64,000 bases of DNA from Rhodobacterales bacterium (GCA_008107755.1 VIRH01000094.1:124001-188000), one strand, 5' to 3'; shown: positions 42,992-52,980, counted from the first letter of the stretch. Made by a program: numbers and translations. Notes: generated from the sequence alone by a model not told the origin.

Positions 42992-44686
42992 ATGTTCTCA
43001 CGACGCGAGTTCCTTATGGCCGCAACGGCGACAAGCGCGCTTCTCGGTTCCGGCATGGCGGGCTCGTGGTCGCGCCTGATGGCGCAGCAGGGGCTGACCG
43101 AGGACCAGCTTCTGGCGATGGAGCCAACCGGCAAGTTGACGCTTGTCCATGTCACGGACATCCACGCCCAACTCAAGCCGATCTACTTTCGCGAACCCTC
43201 GACAAATCTCGGGATCGGCCCGGTAAAAGGCAAGCCACCACACGTGACCGGCGCCGATTTTCTCAAGCTCTACAACATTCAGCCCGGAACCCCGGAGGCC
43301 TATGCGCTGACCTCGGTCGATTTCGCGGCCCTGGCCGCTGCCTATGGCAAGATGGGCGGCATGGACCGGGTGGCGCGCGTCATCCGGCACATTCGCGACG
43401 AGCGCGGCGCCGACAACGTGCTGCTTCTGGATGGCGGCGACACCTGGCAGGGCAGTTTTACCGCGAATGCCACCGAGGGCCAGGACATGATCACCGTCAT
43501 GAACGCGCTCCAACCGGACGCCATGACCGGCCACTGGGAATTCACCTACGGGACAGACCGCGTGCAGGAGGCGATCGACGCCTTGCCCTTCGCGTTTCTC
43601 GGCTCCAATATCTACGACAGCGAGTGGGACGAACCGGCCTTCGAAGCCTGGAAGATGTTCGAACGCGGCGGCGCCAGGGTGGCGGTGATCGGCCAGGCCT
43701 TTCCCTATACCCCGATCGCCAATCCGCGCTGGATGATCCCGGACTGGTCGTTCGGCATTCGCGAGGAAGACATTGCCCAGCATGTCGCGGAGGCTCGGGA
43801 CGAAGGCGCGGATCTTGTCGTGTTGCTGTCTCACAACGGCTTCGACGTCGACCGCAAGCTGGCATCACGCGTCGACGGCATCGACGTCATCCTGACCGGA
43901 CATACCCATGATGCCCTGCCCGAACCGGTCATCGTCAACGACACCCTGGTCATTGCATCCGGCTCCAACGGCAAGTTCGTTTCCCGTCTCGACCTCGACA
44001 TCAAGGACGGGAAGCTTGCCGGCTACGCCTATCGGCTGATCCCGGTCTTTTCGGACGTGATTGCGCCGGATCCGGACATGGCCGCACTCATCGACGAGGT
44101 GCGTGCACCTTATGAAGATCAGCTTTCCCGCGTTCTCGGGCGCACCGAGGATCTCCTCTACCGGCGCGGCAACTTCAACGGCACCTTCGATGACCTGATC
44201 TGCGAGGCGCTCCTGTCGGAACGCGACGCGCAGATCGCGCTCTCGCCCGGTTTCAGATGGGGCACTTCGCTGTTGCCGGGACAGGACATCACCTTCGAGG
44301 ACGTGCACAACGCCTGCGCCATGTCCTATCCGGCCGCCTATCGCTCGACCATGAGCGGCCGGATGCTGAAGGACATTCTGGAAGATGTCGGCGACAACCT
44401 GTTCAACAAGGACCCCTACTACCAGCAGGGCGGCGACATGGTTCGCGTCGGCGGCATGGGCTACACGATCGACCCGGAGGCGGAGATCGGCAAGCGGATT
44501 TCCGACATGACGCTTCTGTCGACCGGCGAGGCCATCGACCCGGCGAAGGGGTATGTCGTGGCCGGCTGGGCTTCGGTCAACGAAGGCACGGAAGGCCCGC
44601 CGATCGGCGAGGTCATTGAGGCACATATTCTCAAGAACCCCGTTGTGAAGCTGCCGGAAAACCAGTCGGTCAAGCTGGCCGGCTGA
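42992..44686 (+). CDS. soxB: Thiosulfohydrolase SoxB
   Basis: A 564-residue periplasmic dimanganese enzyme of the 5'-nucleotidase/metallophosphatase family. It hydrolyses the sulfate off SoxY-bound intermediates. A twin-arginine signal (FSRREFLMAATATSALL) opens it. Metal-binding motifs are VTDIHAQLKP, DGGDTWQGS, TGHWEFTYG, LLSHNGFD and LTGHTHDALPEP. Length matches the family. GGAG lies nine bases before the ATG. It follows soxA after a 178-base gap that holds no visible gene. Confidence 0.97.
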   Translation: MFSRREFLMAATATSALLGSGMAGSWSRLMAQQGLTEDQLLAMEPTGKLTLVHVTDIHAQLKPIYFREPSTNLGIGPVKGKPPHVTGADFLKLYNIQPGTPEAYALTSVDFAALAAAYGKMGGMDRVARVIRHIRDERGADNVLLLDGGDTWQGSFTANATEGQDMITVMNALQPDAMTGHWEFTYGTDRVQEAIDALPFAFLGSNIYDSEWDEPAFEAWKMFERGGARVAVIGQAFPYTPIANPRWMIPDWSFGIREEDIAQHVAEARDEGADLVVLLSHNGFDVDRKLASRVDGIDVILTGHTHDALPEPVIVNDTLVIASGSNGKFVSRLDLDIKDGKLAGYAYRLIPVFSDVIAPDPDMAALIDEVRAPYEDQLSRVLGRTEDLLYRRGNFNGTFDDLICEALLSERDAQIALSPGFRWGTSLLPGQDITFEDVHNACAMSYPAAYRSTMSGRMLKDILEDVGDNLFNKDPYYQQGGDMVRVGGMGYTIDPEAEIGKRISDMTLLSTGEAIDPAKGYVVAGWASVNEGTEGPPIGEVIEAHILKNPVVKLPENQSVKLAG

Positions 44687-44736
44687 CGCCCCGCTTCAAA
44701 AGACTTCCTGAGGACAAATTCCCAAGGACCCCCATC

Positions 44737-46011
44737 ATGGCTGAAAGCAAGACCCCACCCCCCTCCAATCTTTCGCGCAGATCGCTTCTGAAGGCGGGCC
44801 TCGCGGCCGGTGCCGTCGCCGGATCGGCCGGCGCCGCGCGCGCCGGCGGCGACCCTCTGATCACGGAGATCCAGGACTGGAACCGGTATCTTGGCGACGG
44901 CGTGCAGGCACGCCCCTACGGGGTACCGTCCGAGTTCGAATCCCATGTGGTGAGGCGGGACGTGGAATGGCTCACGGCCTCCACCGAGAGTTCGGTCAAC
45001 TTCACGCCGCTGCATGAACTTGATGGCATCATCACGCCCAACGGCCTCTGCTTCGAACGTCATCACGGCGGTGTCGCAGAGATCAATCCGGCGGAACACC
45101 GGCTGATGATCAACGGTCTGGTCGACACGCCGCTGGTCTTCACCATGGAAGACCTGAAGCGTTTCCCGCGTGAAAACCGGATCTACTTCCTGGAATGCGC
45201 GGCCAATTCGGGAATGGAGTGGCGCGGCTCGCAGCTCAACGGCTGCCAGTACACACACGGCATGGTCCATTGCGTCATGTATACCGGCGTGCCGCTGAAG
45301 CTGATCCTTGAAGAAGCGGGGATCAAGACCAGCGCCAAATGGGTGATGCCGGAAGGTGCCGATGCGTCGGCCATGACGCGCTCGATCCCGCTTGAAAAGG
45401 CCCTCGACGACTGTCTCGTCGCCTTCAAGATGAACGGCGAGGCACTGCGGCCCGAGCAGGGCTACCCGTTGCGTCTCGTGGTGCCCGGCTGGGAAGGCAA
45501 CATGTGGGTGAAATGGCTGCGTCGCATCGAGGTCGGCGACGAGCCGTGGCATCAGCGCGAGGAAACCTCCAAGTACACCGACCTTCTGGAAAGCGGCAAG
45601 GCCCGACGCTTCACCTGGGTCATGGATCCGAAATCAGTCATCACCAGTCCGAGCCCTCAGGCACCGATTTCCCACGGAAAGGGGCCGCTTGTGATCTCGG
45701 GCGTCGCCTGGTCCGGCAACGGCAGGATCTCGCGGGTGGATGTTTCCACCGACGGCGGACAGAACTGGAAGACGGCCCGGCTCGACGGACCGAGCCTGCC
45801 CAAGGCGATGCACCGCTTCTATCTCGATATCGGCTGGGACGGGTCGGACCTTCTGCTGCAATCCCGCGCCATGGACGAAAACGGCTATTTCCAGCCGACG
45901 AAGAACGAACTCCGGGCCGCCCGCGGCGAGAATTCGATCTACCACAACAACAGCATTCAGACCTGGTATGTCAAAGCAGACGGGACGGTGGAAAATGTCG
46001 AAGTTTCTTAA
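44737..46011 (+). CDS. soxC: Sulfane dehydrogenase subunit SoxC (molybdenum cofactor)
   Basis: A 424-residue sulfite-oxidase-family protein. It oxidises the sulfane sulfur on SoxY together with SoxD. A twin-arginine signal (LSRRSLLKAGLAAGAVAG) is expected for a cofactor-loaded enzyme. The molybdenum-ligand cysteine is in YFLECAANSGMEW. The C-terminal dimerisation domain is present (VDVSTDGGQNWKTARL). The stop overlaps soxD by 17 bases. Presence of soxCD predicts full oxidation of thiosulfate to sulfate without sulfur globules. Confidence 0.97.
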   Translation: MAESKTPPPSNLSRRSLLKAGLAAGAVAGSAGAARAGGDPLITEIQDWNRYLGDGVQARPYGVPSEFESHVVRRDVEWLTASTESSVNFTPLHELDGIITPNGLCFERHHGGVAEINPAEHRLMINGLVDTPLVFTMEDLKRFPRENRIYFLECAANSGMEWRGSQLNGCQYTHGMVHCVMYTGVPLKLILEEAGIKTSAKWVMPEGADASAMTRSIPLEKALDDCLVAFKMNGEALRPEQGYPLRLVVPGWEGNMWVKWLRRIEVGDEPWHQREETSKYTDLLESGKARRFTWVMDPKSVITSPSPQAPISHGKGPLVISGVAWSGNGRISRVDVSTDGGQNWKTARLDGPSLPKAMHRFYLDIGWDGSDLLLQSRAMDENGYFQPTKNELRAARGENSIYHNNSIQTWYVKADGTVENVEVS

Positions 46012-47104
46012 GGCGCTCGTCATCGGCACCGCTCTCGCCAGCCTTCCGGCAGCCGCTGTCGCGGGTGATCCGGCGGCAGGCGAAAAGGTCTTCAAGAAAT
46101 GCGCCGCCTGTCACGCGGTCGGCGATGGCGCGAAGCACAAGGTCGGCCCGGAGTTGAACGACGTCCTCGGCCGTACTGCCGGCACCGCGGAGGTCTACAA
46201 GTATTCCAAGGCAATGATTTCGGCCGGGGAGGATGGCCTTGTCTGGGACGAAGCGACCCTGACGGCGTATCTCACCAAACCCCGAGACGTGGTGAAAGGC
46301 ACCAAAATGGCCTTCGCCGGCCTGAGGAAGGAGCAGGATCTGGACAATGTGATCGCCTATCTGGCGACGTTCTCCGCCGATACCCCGGCCGCTGAGGAAG
46401 AACAGAGCTCCGCCGAGCCCGCCGAACCGGAAACAAAAGTCCAGACGGCAGAAGCATCAGCCACCGCCAAACCCACACCCGAGTTGCGCGAAGGCGGCAC
46501 GTTTCATCTGGGCCGAAAGGCCACGGAAGACGAGGTAGCGGCCTGGGACATCGATGTGCGGCCGGACGGCACGGGCCTCCCCGAAGGTTCCGGCACCGTC
46601 GCTGACGGCGAGGTGCTCTTTACCGACAATTGCGCCGTCTGCCACGGCGACTTCGGTGAAGGCGTCGGGCGCTGGCCTGTTCTGGCCGGAGGGCAGGACA
46701 CCTTGAGAAACGCGCGACCGGAAAAAACCATCGGGTCTTACTGGCCCTATCTGTCGACCGTTTATGATTATGTTCGCCGGTCGATGCCCTATGGCAATGC
46801 CCGCTCGCTCTCGGATGACGACGTCTATGCGCTGACGGCCTATCTGCTTTATCTCAACGATATCGTCGAGGATGAGGATTTCGAGCTGTCGAAGGACAAC
46901 TTCACCGAGATCCGTCTGCCGAACGAAGCGAATTTCATTCCCGACGACCGTATGGAAGAACCGCATTACGCACAAAAGGCTGAACCCTGCATGAGCGACT
47001 GCAAGCCGGATGGGGTGACGATTACGATGCGCGCCCGCATTCTGGACGTCACGCCCGGTTCGGTAGACGATGACGACGCGAGCGGCGTCGGCGGCGTGGA
47101 CTGA
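45995..47104 (+). CDS. soxD: Sulfane dehydrogenase dihaem cytochrome SoxD
   Basis: A 369-residue periplasmic cytochrome c with two haem domains. The first has KKCAACHAVG, the second DNCAVCHGDFG. They are joined by an Ala/Glu/Pro-rich linker at about residues 128-160. A Sec signal ends at AAAVAG. It is the electron acceptor of SoxC. Translation is coupled to soxC by a 17-base overlap. A longer frame upstream of this ATG is the shadow of soxC. Confidence 0.95.
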   Translation: MSKFLKALVIGTALASLPAAAVAGDPAAGEKVFKKCAACHAVGDGAKHKVGPELNDVLGRTAGTAEVYKYSKAMISAGEDGLVWDEATLTAYLTKPRDVVKGTKMAFAGLRKEQDLDNVIAYLATFSADTPAAEEEQSSAEPAEPETKVQTAEASATAKPTPELREGGTFHLGRKATEDEVAAWDIDVRPDGTGLPEGSGTVADGEVLFTDNCAVCHGDFGEGVGRWPVLAGGQDTLRNARPEKTIGSYWPYLSTVYDYVRRSMPYGNARSLSDDDVYALTAYLLYLNDIVEDEDFELSKDNFTEIRLPNEANFIPDDRMEEPHYAQKAEPCMSDCKPDGVTITMRARILDVTPGSVDDDDASGVGGVD

Positions 47105-47190
47105 GATCCTTCTCGAGGTCCGAGCCATGTCGAAGGTGACCGGTCGCGGACGGCGCGGCGAGCCATTCGCTGCGCATTGAGGAGGAAATG

Positions 47191-47634
47191 ATGACCCTGT
47201 TTGCCCGAATTGCAGTGGCCGCGTCGACAGTGCTGCTGCTCGTCACGTCGGTCGCGGCCCAAGACGGCCCACACAAGCTGGCATTGCAGATCTCGGACAA
47301 CGATCCGGCGAAAATGACGGCCGTTCTCAATATCGCGGCAAATGTCTCTCGCCACTATTCGGAAATCGGCGAAGAGGTCGACATCCGGATTGTCGCCTTC
47401 AATGCCGGTCTCCACATGCTGCGCGCCGACACGACCCCGGTCGGCAACCGCATGACGTCCTTCGCCGAAAGCATGCCCAACGTCACCTTCGAGGCCTGCG
47501 GGAACACGCTCACAGCCATGTCAAGGACGGAAGCTGGCGAGATCCCGCTGCTGGAGGGCGTGGAGATTGTCGAGGCCGCCGTTGTTGAACTGATGGAGCT
47601 GGACGAGGCCGGTTACACGATCGTCAGACCATAA
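47191..47634 (+). CDS. Periplasmic DsrE/DsrF-like protein
   Basis: A 147-residue protein with a Sec signal (VAASTVLLLVTSVAAQ) and a DsrE-like alpha/beta fold (ALQISDNDPAKMTAVLNIAANVS is the first part; VDIRIVAFNAGLHML the second). It keeps one cysteine, in FEACGNTLTAM, the place where DsrE-family proteins carry sulfur. The second of two ATGs is chosen, five bases after GGAGG. Placed just after soxD, it may bind or carry sulfur in the periplasm. This is inference from family and position. Confidence 0.85.
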   Translation: MTLFARIAVAASTVLLLVTSVAAQDGPHKLALQISDNDPAKMTAVLNIAANVSRHYSEIGEEVDIRIVAFNAGLHMLRADTTPVGNRMTSFAESMPNVTFEACGNTLTAMSRTEAGEIPLLEGVEIVEAAVVELMELDEAGYTIVRP

Positions 47635-47638
47635 CGCT

Positions 47639-49585
47639 TCAGCTGGCTGACTGCCGCTCGCTCCAGAACATCGGTCCGCCTTTCCAGCGCGGGAAGCCGT
47701 AGCCGTGGATTTCGACAAGATCGATATCGGTACCGCTTTCCGCGATGCCTTCCTCCACAATGGCCTTGCCTTCCGCCGCCATGGTGCCAACGAGATGAGA
47801 CGCGATTTCATCCGCGCCCATCGTCCTGCTGCCGGTCACGCTTGACCCGAGAAGATCGGCGACCGTCTCGGAGACATGTGGCGTCCTGTCCCCGGCGACA
47901 TAGTCGTACCAGCCGCCGGAGGCCTTCTGGCCTTTGCGACCCGCCCGGACCAGAATATCGCCAAGCGTGTCGGGAATATCCTTGCCGGCCTTGCGGTCCC
48001 CCTCGCGTTGCAGGAAGGCAATGTCGAGACCGCCGAGATCCTGGGCCTCGAACGGGCCCATCTTGAAACCGAACCCGCGCATGGCCGCATCGATGTCTGC
48101 AATCGCGACACCATCACGAACCAGCGCTTCGGCCTCGGCTCGGTAACGCTTCAGAATGCGGTTGCCGATGAAGCCCTCGCAGATACCGGCCCGGACCGGG
48201 ATCTTGCCGAGCTTCGCGGCAAGCGAGAAGGCCGCCGCGAGAACGTCGCCCGCGGTTTCGGAGACCGGCACGATCTCAAGCAGCTTCATGATGTTGGCCG
48301 GGCTGAAGAAATGCAGACCCAGGAAGCGGCTGGCGTCGGAAACCGCCGACGCGATTTCGCGCGGGTCGAGATAGGACGTGTTTGTGGCGAGGATCGCATC
48401 CGCGCGGCAATGGCTGTCGAGCTTTGCGAACACATCCCGCTTGACGGCGATGTCTTCGAACACGGCCTCGATCACCAGATCGCAGTCGGACAGCGCCGCA
48501 TAATCCGTGGCGGCGGACAGGCTCTCCTCCATCAGGCGCGCCTTGCCGTCTTCGCTCATCTTGCCGCGCTTGACGGCGCCGTCGAAGGTTTTTTCGATAT
48601 TCGCACGTCCTCGGGCGAGCGCCTCGTCATTCTGCTCGATCAGGACGAGATCATAACCGGCGGTCAGACAGGCCGATGCGATGCCGGAGCCCATTGTGCC
48701 GCCGCCGACCACGCCGATCCGCGACAGCTTGCGAGGCTCGATACCCTTGAGAAAATCCGGGCGGGTGGCCGAACGTTCGGCGAAGAAAACGGATCGCAGC
48801 GCGGCGGCTTCCTCCGACCCGCGCAGGTCCAGGAACGTCGCGCGCTCATGCGCCATCGCCTCGTCGAAGGAATGCGTCGTGGCAAAGCGGATCGCTTCCA
48901 GTGCGGCAAGCGGCGCGCTGTGCCCGGCCTTCGCAGCCTTGACCCGTTCGGCCTGCCAGAAGGCATCATCCTTCGGCACCAACGTGCGCTGGGACACCGG
49001 CGTCGGCAACGGCTGTTTCAAAGCGTCCCGCGCAAAGGCAACCGCTTCCCGGCCTAGGTCGCCGGCCACCACCTTGTCGATCAGACCTTTTTCAAGCGCT
49101 CGGGGAGCGGCAAGCGGCTTGCCTCCGGTGGCAAGCTCGACCGCGGCATCAACACCTGCAAGACGGGGCGTACGGACCGTCCCGGATGCCCCTGGAATGA
49201 TGCCGAGATTGACCTCCGGAAGGCCGACCTTCGCCTTTTCGTCAGCGATACGGAAGCGGCACCCCATCGCGATCTCGAAACCGCCGCCCAGCGCCGAGCC
49301 GTGGATCGCTGCGACCCAGGGTTTGCAGGCCTGTTCCAGGGTCATGACGACATCGGGAAGGTGCGGCTCCACCGGCGGCTTGCCGAATTCGCGCACATCC
49401 GCCCCGGCAATGAACGTCCGGCCGGCGCAGATCAGCACCACGGCCTCGACGCTGTCCTCGGCATCGAGCTGAGCGGTGGTTTCGACCAGCCCCTTGCGCA
49501 CCTCTTCCGACACCGCGTTTACCGGTGGATTGTCGAGGGTCACGATCGCGAATTCGCCTTCCCGGCTGACGGTCAGAACGGGCAT
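47639..49585 (-). CDS. Bifunctional enoyl-CoA hydratase / 3-hydroxyacyl-CoA dehydrogenase
   Basis: A 648-residue FadJ-like fusion. The N-terminal crotonase domain (about 1-190) has FIAGADVREFG for the CoA oxyanion hole and HGSALGGGFEIAMG, plus the catalytic glutamate in GLPEVNLGIIPG. The dehydrogenase domain (from about 285) has RIGVVGGGTMGSGIASACL for NAD and HFFSPANIMKLLEIVP. It hydrates and then oxidises an enoyl-CoA. At the end of the paaN-liv operon it could serve the late beta-oxidation steps of phenylacetate (the PaaF/PaaH roles). Fatty-acid use is an alternative. Confidence 0.9.
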   Translation of the reverse strand: MPVLTVSREGEFAIVTLDNPPVNAVSEEVRKGLVETTAQLDAEDSVEAVVLICAGRTFIAGADVREFGKPPVEPHLPDVVMTLEQACKPWVAAIHGSALGGGFEIAMGCRFRIADEKAKVGLPEVNLGIIPGASGTVRTPRLAGVDAAVELATGGKPLAAPRALEKGLIDKVVAGDLGREAVAFARDALKQPLPTPVSQRTLVPKDDAFWQAERVKAAKAGHSAPLAALEAIRFATTHSFDEAMAHERATFLDLRGSEEAAALRSVFFAERSATRPDFLKGIEPRKLSRIGVVGGGTMGSGIASACLTAGYDLVLIEQNDEALARGRANIEKTFDGAVKRGKMSEDGKARLMEESLSAATDYAALSDCDLVIEAVFEDIAVKRDVFAKLDSHCRADAILATNTSYLDPREIASAVSDASRFLGLHFFSPANIMKLLEIVPVSETAGDVLAAAFSLAAKLGKIPVRAGICEGFIGNRILKRYRAEAEALVRDGVAIADIDAAMRGFGFKMGPFEAQDLGGLDIAFLQREGDRKAGKDIPDTLGDILVRAGRKGQKASGGWYDYVAGDRTPHVSETVADLLGSSVTGSRTMGADEIASHLVGTMAAEGKAIVEEGIAESGTDIDLVEIHGYGFPRWKGGPMFWSERQSAS

Positions 49586-49606
49586 GCAGTCTCCAATCTA
49601 TGCTTT

Positions 49607-50308
49607 CTAGAGGCCCAGATAGGCCTCGCGGACGCGCGGGTCCGCAATCAGTTCGCCGGATGGTCCCGACAAGGTAATGCGGCCGGTCTCCATGACATAC
49701 CCCCGGTCGGCGATCTTGAGCGCTCCGAAGGCGTTCTGTTCGACCAGAAGCACCGTCACTTCCTTTTCCCTGAGCGATTTGACCACGTCAAAGATCTGCG
49801 CCACCAGAAGCGGCGCCAGCCCCATGGACGGCTCGTCCAGCAGAAGACAGTGCGGACGCCCCATGAGAGCGCGGGCGATCGCCAGCATCTGCTGCTGGCC
49901 ACCGGACAGACCGCCCGCCGCCAGATTGCGCTTTTCCCTCAGGATCGGGAACATCTGGAAGGCATCTTCCATATCCTTTTCGACCCTCTCGTCGGAAAAC
50001 AGGAAGGCGCCGAGACGCAGGTTCTCCTCCACCGAGAGATTTGTGAAGATCTGACGGCCTTCCGGGGATTGGGAGAGACCCCGGCGGAGACGCTTGAACG
50101 CGGGAACCGCGGTCAGCGCATCGCCGCGAAAGCGAATGTCACCGCCCGTCACCGGCTGGGTGCCGGAGAGACATTTCAGCAAGGTCGTCTTGCCGGCCCC
50201 GTTCGCACCAACGACGGTGACGATTTCACGTGACGAGACCTCCAGGTCAATGCCGTGCAGCACCTCGATATGGCCGTAGGCCGAGCGCAGTCCCTCAACC
50301 GTCAGCAT
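49607..50308 (-). CDS. livF: Branched-chain-type ABC transporter ATPase LivF
   Basis: A 233-residue ATPase of the HAAT family. Walker A is GANGAGKTTLLKCL, the signature LSGGQQQMLAIARAL and Walker B LLLDEPSMGLAP. The start has GAGGAG before it and overlaps the livG end by 14 bases. It is the last of five transport genes. The substrate is set by the binding protein; in this locus it is likely to be an aromatic acid. Confidence 0.93.
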   Translation of the reverse strand: MLTVEGLRSAYGHIEVLHGIDLEVSSREIVTVVGANGAGKTTLLKCLSGTQPVTGGDIRFRGDALTAVPAFKRLRRGLSQSPEGRQIFTNLSVEENLRLGAFLFSDERVEKDMEDAFQMFPILREKRNLAAGGLSGGQQQMLAIARALMGRPHCLLLDEPSMGLAPLLVAQIFDVVKSLREKEVTVLLVEQNAFGALKIADRGYVMETGRITLSGPSGELIADPRVREAYLGL

Positions 50309-51077
50309 GGGCAGGCTCCTCCTCGGTGCCGAGATAGGCGGCGATCACGTCCGGATGTCTGGAGACGACGTCAGGCGTTCCTTCGGCGATCTTCTCGCCG
50401 TGATCCAGGACCACGATATGGTTCGAGATCCGCATGACCATCTTCATGTCATGCTCGACCAGAAGAATGGCGATTCCGGACTTCGCGAGCTCGGCGATCA
50501 GCGTGTCGATTTCCTCGGTTTCGACGGCGTTGCAGCCCGCCGCCGGCTCGTCCAGCAACAGGACCTTCGGTCCGACGGCCAGTGCACGGGCGATCTCGAG
50601 CCGCTTCAGCGCGCCATAGGAGAGATTGCCCGCCTGTTCGGACGCCGCGCCCGCAAGGCGCACCTTTTCCAGGAAGGCAACTGCCTTTTCGCGCACAGCG
50701 GCCGAGCGACGCCTTGCGGCCGGCAGGGACAGCAGATCGCCCAAAATGGAAGGGCGTTCCTGGAGGTGGAACCCGGCGATCACGTTTTCCAGCACCGTCA
50801 TGTCGTGGAAGATCTGCAAGTTCTGGAAGGTCCGGGTCATCCCCCTTGCGGCGAGAAGATGCGGCGGCGTCGAGGTGATGTCCTCGCCATTCAGGCTGAC
50901 GGAGCCGTCGCTCGGGACGTAGACGCCGGAGATCATGTTGAAAAGCGTGGTCTTGCCGGCACCGTTCGGTCCGATCACCGAGACGATTTCGCCCGGCTTG
51001 ACCGAGAAGCTGACATCATTGACGGCACGCAAGCCACCGAAGCTGATGCCGAGGCCTTTGACTTCGAGAATGGTCAT
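50295..51077 (-). CDS. livG: Branched-chain-type ABC transporter ATPase LivG
   Basis: A 260-residue ATPase, partner of LivF. Walker A is GPNGAGKTTLFNMISG, the signature region NLSYGALKRLEIARAL and Walker B LLLDEPAAGCN. The C-terminal extension typical of LivG is present. The ATG overlaps the livM stop as TGATG; a TTG one codon upstream is less likely. Confidence 0.93.
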   Translation of the reverse strand: MTILEVKGLGISFGGLRAVNDVSFSVKPGEIVSVIGPNGAGKTTLFNMISGVYVPSDGSVSLNGEDITSTPPHLLAARGMTRTFQNLQIFHDMTVLENVIAGFHLQERPSILGDLLSLPAARRRSAAVREKAVAFLEKVRLAGAASEQAGNLSYGALKRLEIARALAVGPKVLLLDEPAAGCNAVETEEIDTLIAELAKSGIAILLVEHDMKMVMRISNHIVVLDHGEKIAEGTPDVVSRHPDVIAAYLGTEEEPAHADG

Positions 51078-52033
51078 CAAACACCCCTCCCTCTGAAGCG
51101 GGCGGTAATGGACGGCAGCAACCCGAGCGGCAGGAAGATCATGACGAGGATCATCACGAACCCAAGCACCAGCTGTTCATAGTCGGCGAGGACAGTCAGC
51201 ACCTGCGGCAGAAGCGTCAGTATGGCGGCGCCGAGCGTAGCGCCGAGGACGGAGCCGACCCCGCCGAGAACGGCCATGGTCACCATCTCGACCGAATGCA
51301 TGAAGCCCGCGACATCCGGCGTTATGAAGCCGTTCTGCAGGGCCAGAAGCGATCCGGCGACCGAAGCATAGACAGCGGAAATGACGAAGGCCTGCAACTT
51401 GAAACGGGCAACATCGATGCCGACCGTGCGCGCCGCGGTTTCCGAACCGTGCAGTGCGCGCATCGCCCGGCCCGTCGCGCTCTGGTGCAGATTGAGGGCG
51501 ATCCAGGCGCCGAGCAGCAGCACGAGAGCGCTCGCGGCATACCAGAACTCGCCACCTGACACGCGCAGGCCCATGTCGCGCAGCAGAGGCCGCAGACCGA
51601 TGTCCGGCACGGCCATGCCGTCCGGGCCGCCGGTGAGACTGCGTTCGTTGGACAGAACCATGGAGACGAGGATCCCGAATCCGAGCGTTGCGACCGCCAG
51701 ATAGTAGCCCTTGAGCCTGAGGATCGGCCGTCCGATCAGGAGCGCCATGAGTGCGGACACACCAGCGCCAAGCAAGACGGCGAGTGCCGGATGAAGGCCC
51801 AGATGCTCCGGCGCGAGGGCACAGGCATAGGCGCCGATGCCGGCAAACCCCGCGTGGCCGAGGCTGATCTGGCCCGCATAGCCGATGAGAACCACCAGTC
51901 CGATGACCGAAAGCGCGTTCACATAGATCAGTGCGCCGACCCGGTAGTAATATCCGGAGGGGAAGAACGCGGGCAGAGCCAGCATGATGACGGCGAGAAT
52001 GCCGAGCTGGATCCATTTCTGTTTGGCAGTCAT
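51077..52033 (-). CDS. livM: Branched-chain-type ABC transporter permease LivM
   Basis: A 318-residue inner-membrane permease with about eight to nine helices. The family motif GYAGQISLGHAGFAGIGAYACA is seen in part as GQISLGHAGFAGIG, along with LRLKGYYLAVATLGFGIL. It lies 3 bases after livH and overlaps livG by one base. With LivH it forms the channel. Confidence 0.93.
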   Translation of the reverse strand: MTAKQKWIQLGILAVIMLALPAFFPSGYYYRVGALIYVNALSVIGLVVLIGYAGQISLGHAGFAGIGAYACALAPEHLGLHPALAVLLGAGVSALMALLIGRPILRLKGYYLAVATLGFGILVSMVLSNERSLTGGPDGMAVPDIGLRPLLRDMGLRVSGGEFWYAASALVLLLGAWIALNLHQSATGRAMRALHGSETAARTVGIDVARFKLQAFVISAVYASVAGSLLALQNGFITPDVAGFMHSVEMVTMAVLGGVGSVLGATLGAAILTLLPQVLTVLADYEQLVLGFVMILVMIFLPLGLLPSITARFRGRGV

Positions 52034-52036
52034 GGA

Positions 52037-52909
52037 TCAGACCCTTTCCGTCTTCTTGGCACCGAAGAGGCCCTGCGGCATCACGAAAAGCACGCCGAGG
52101 ATGACGATGAAGGCGACGGCTTCCTTGTATTGCGAGGAGATGTAACCTGCCGTGAGCGCCTCGAAGAGGCCGAGGAGCAGGCCGCCGACCAGAGCGCCTT
52201 TCGGGTTGCCCATGCCGCCGAGCATCGCGGCGGCGAAGCCCTTGAGCGCAAGCCCGACGCCAACGTCGTAGCTCACCAGCGTGATCGGCGTTACCAGCAC
52301 GCCCGCCAGCGCGCCTATGGCGGCGGACAGGGCGAAGGACAGCGTCATGACGAAGCCCGTGTTGATGCCGACAAGCTGCGCCGCGAGGCGGTTGTTGGCG
52401 GTGGCCAGAACCGCCTTGCCCAACAGCGTGCGGGTGAAGAACAGCCAGAGCGCAACAAAGATGGCAAAGGCGCCGCCGATCACCCACAGGCTCTGCGGCA
52501 GCAGGGTGGCCCCGAGCAGATGGATCGGTTCGTCGCCGGAAAAGGCGGGCAGACGGTGAAGCTGCTTGTCGAAGACGATCTGGGACGCACCGCGAATGAG
52601 AATGGAAGCGCCGATCGTGATGATGATCAGCGAGACGACGGGCGCTCCGCGCGCCGGTTCGATCGCAAGCTTGTTGAGCGCGACTCCGATGGCGGCCGCG
52701 ATGACGATGGCGAGCACGGCGGCCAATGGCAGCGGCAGACCGGCATCAAAGGCGAAGACCGTGATCATGCCGCCCAGCATCACGAATTCGCCCTGGGCGA
52801 AGTTCACGACGTCGGAGGCGTTGTAGATGATCGTGAAGCCCAGCGCGACCAGCGCATAGACAGCGCCGACCGTCAGGCCGGAATAGATGAACTGCATAAA
52901 GGCGTCCAT
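52037..52909 (-). CDS. livH: Branched-chain-type ABC transporter permease LivH
   Basis: A 290-residue permease. The N-terminus FIYSGLTVGAVYALVALG and the motif VVNFAQGEFVMLGG are diagnostic, as is AAMLGGMGNPKGALVGG. ATG 52909 is chosen since GGGAGA lies five bases upstream; longer extensions lack membrane character. It follows the binding-protein gene by 71 bases. Confidence 0.92.
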   Translation of the reverse strand: MDAFMQFIYSGLTVGAVYALVALGFTIIYNASDVVNFAQGEFVMLGGMITVFAFDAGLPLPLAAVLAIVIAAAIGVALNKLAIEPARGAPVVSLIIITIGASILIRGASQIVFDKQLHRLPAFSGDEPIHLLGATLLPQSLWVIGGAFAIFVALWLFFTRTLLGKAVLATANNRLAAQLVGINTGFVMTLSFALSAAIGALAGVLVTPITLVSYDVGVGLALKGFAAAMLGGMGNPKGALVGGLLLGLFEALTAGYISSQYKEAVAFIVILGVLFVMPQGLFGAKKTERV

Positions 52910-52980
52910 GGACGTCTCCCGTGCATGCATGTCGGAAAATGGTGGCCGGGAGACGATGCTCCCGGCCGGTACCTGCGCGA

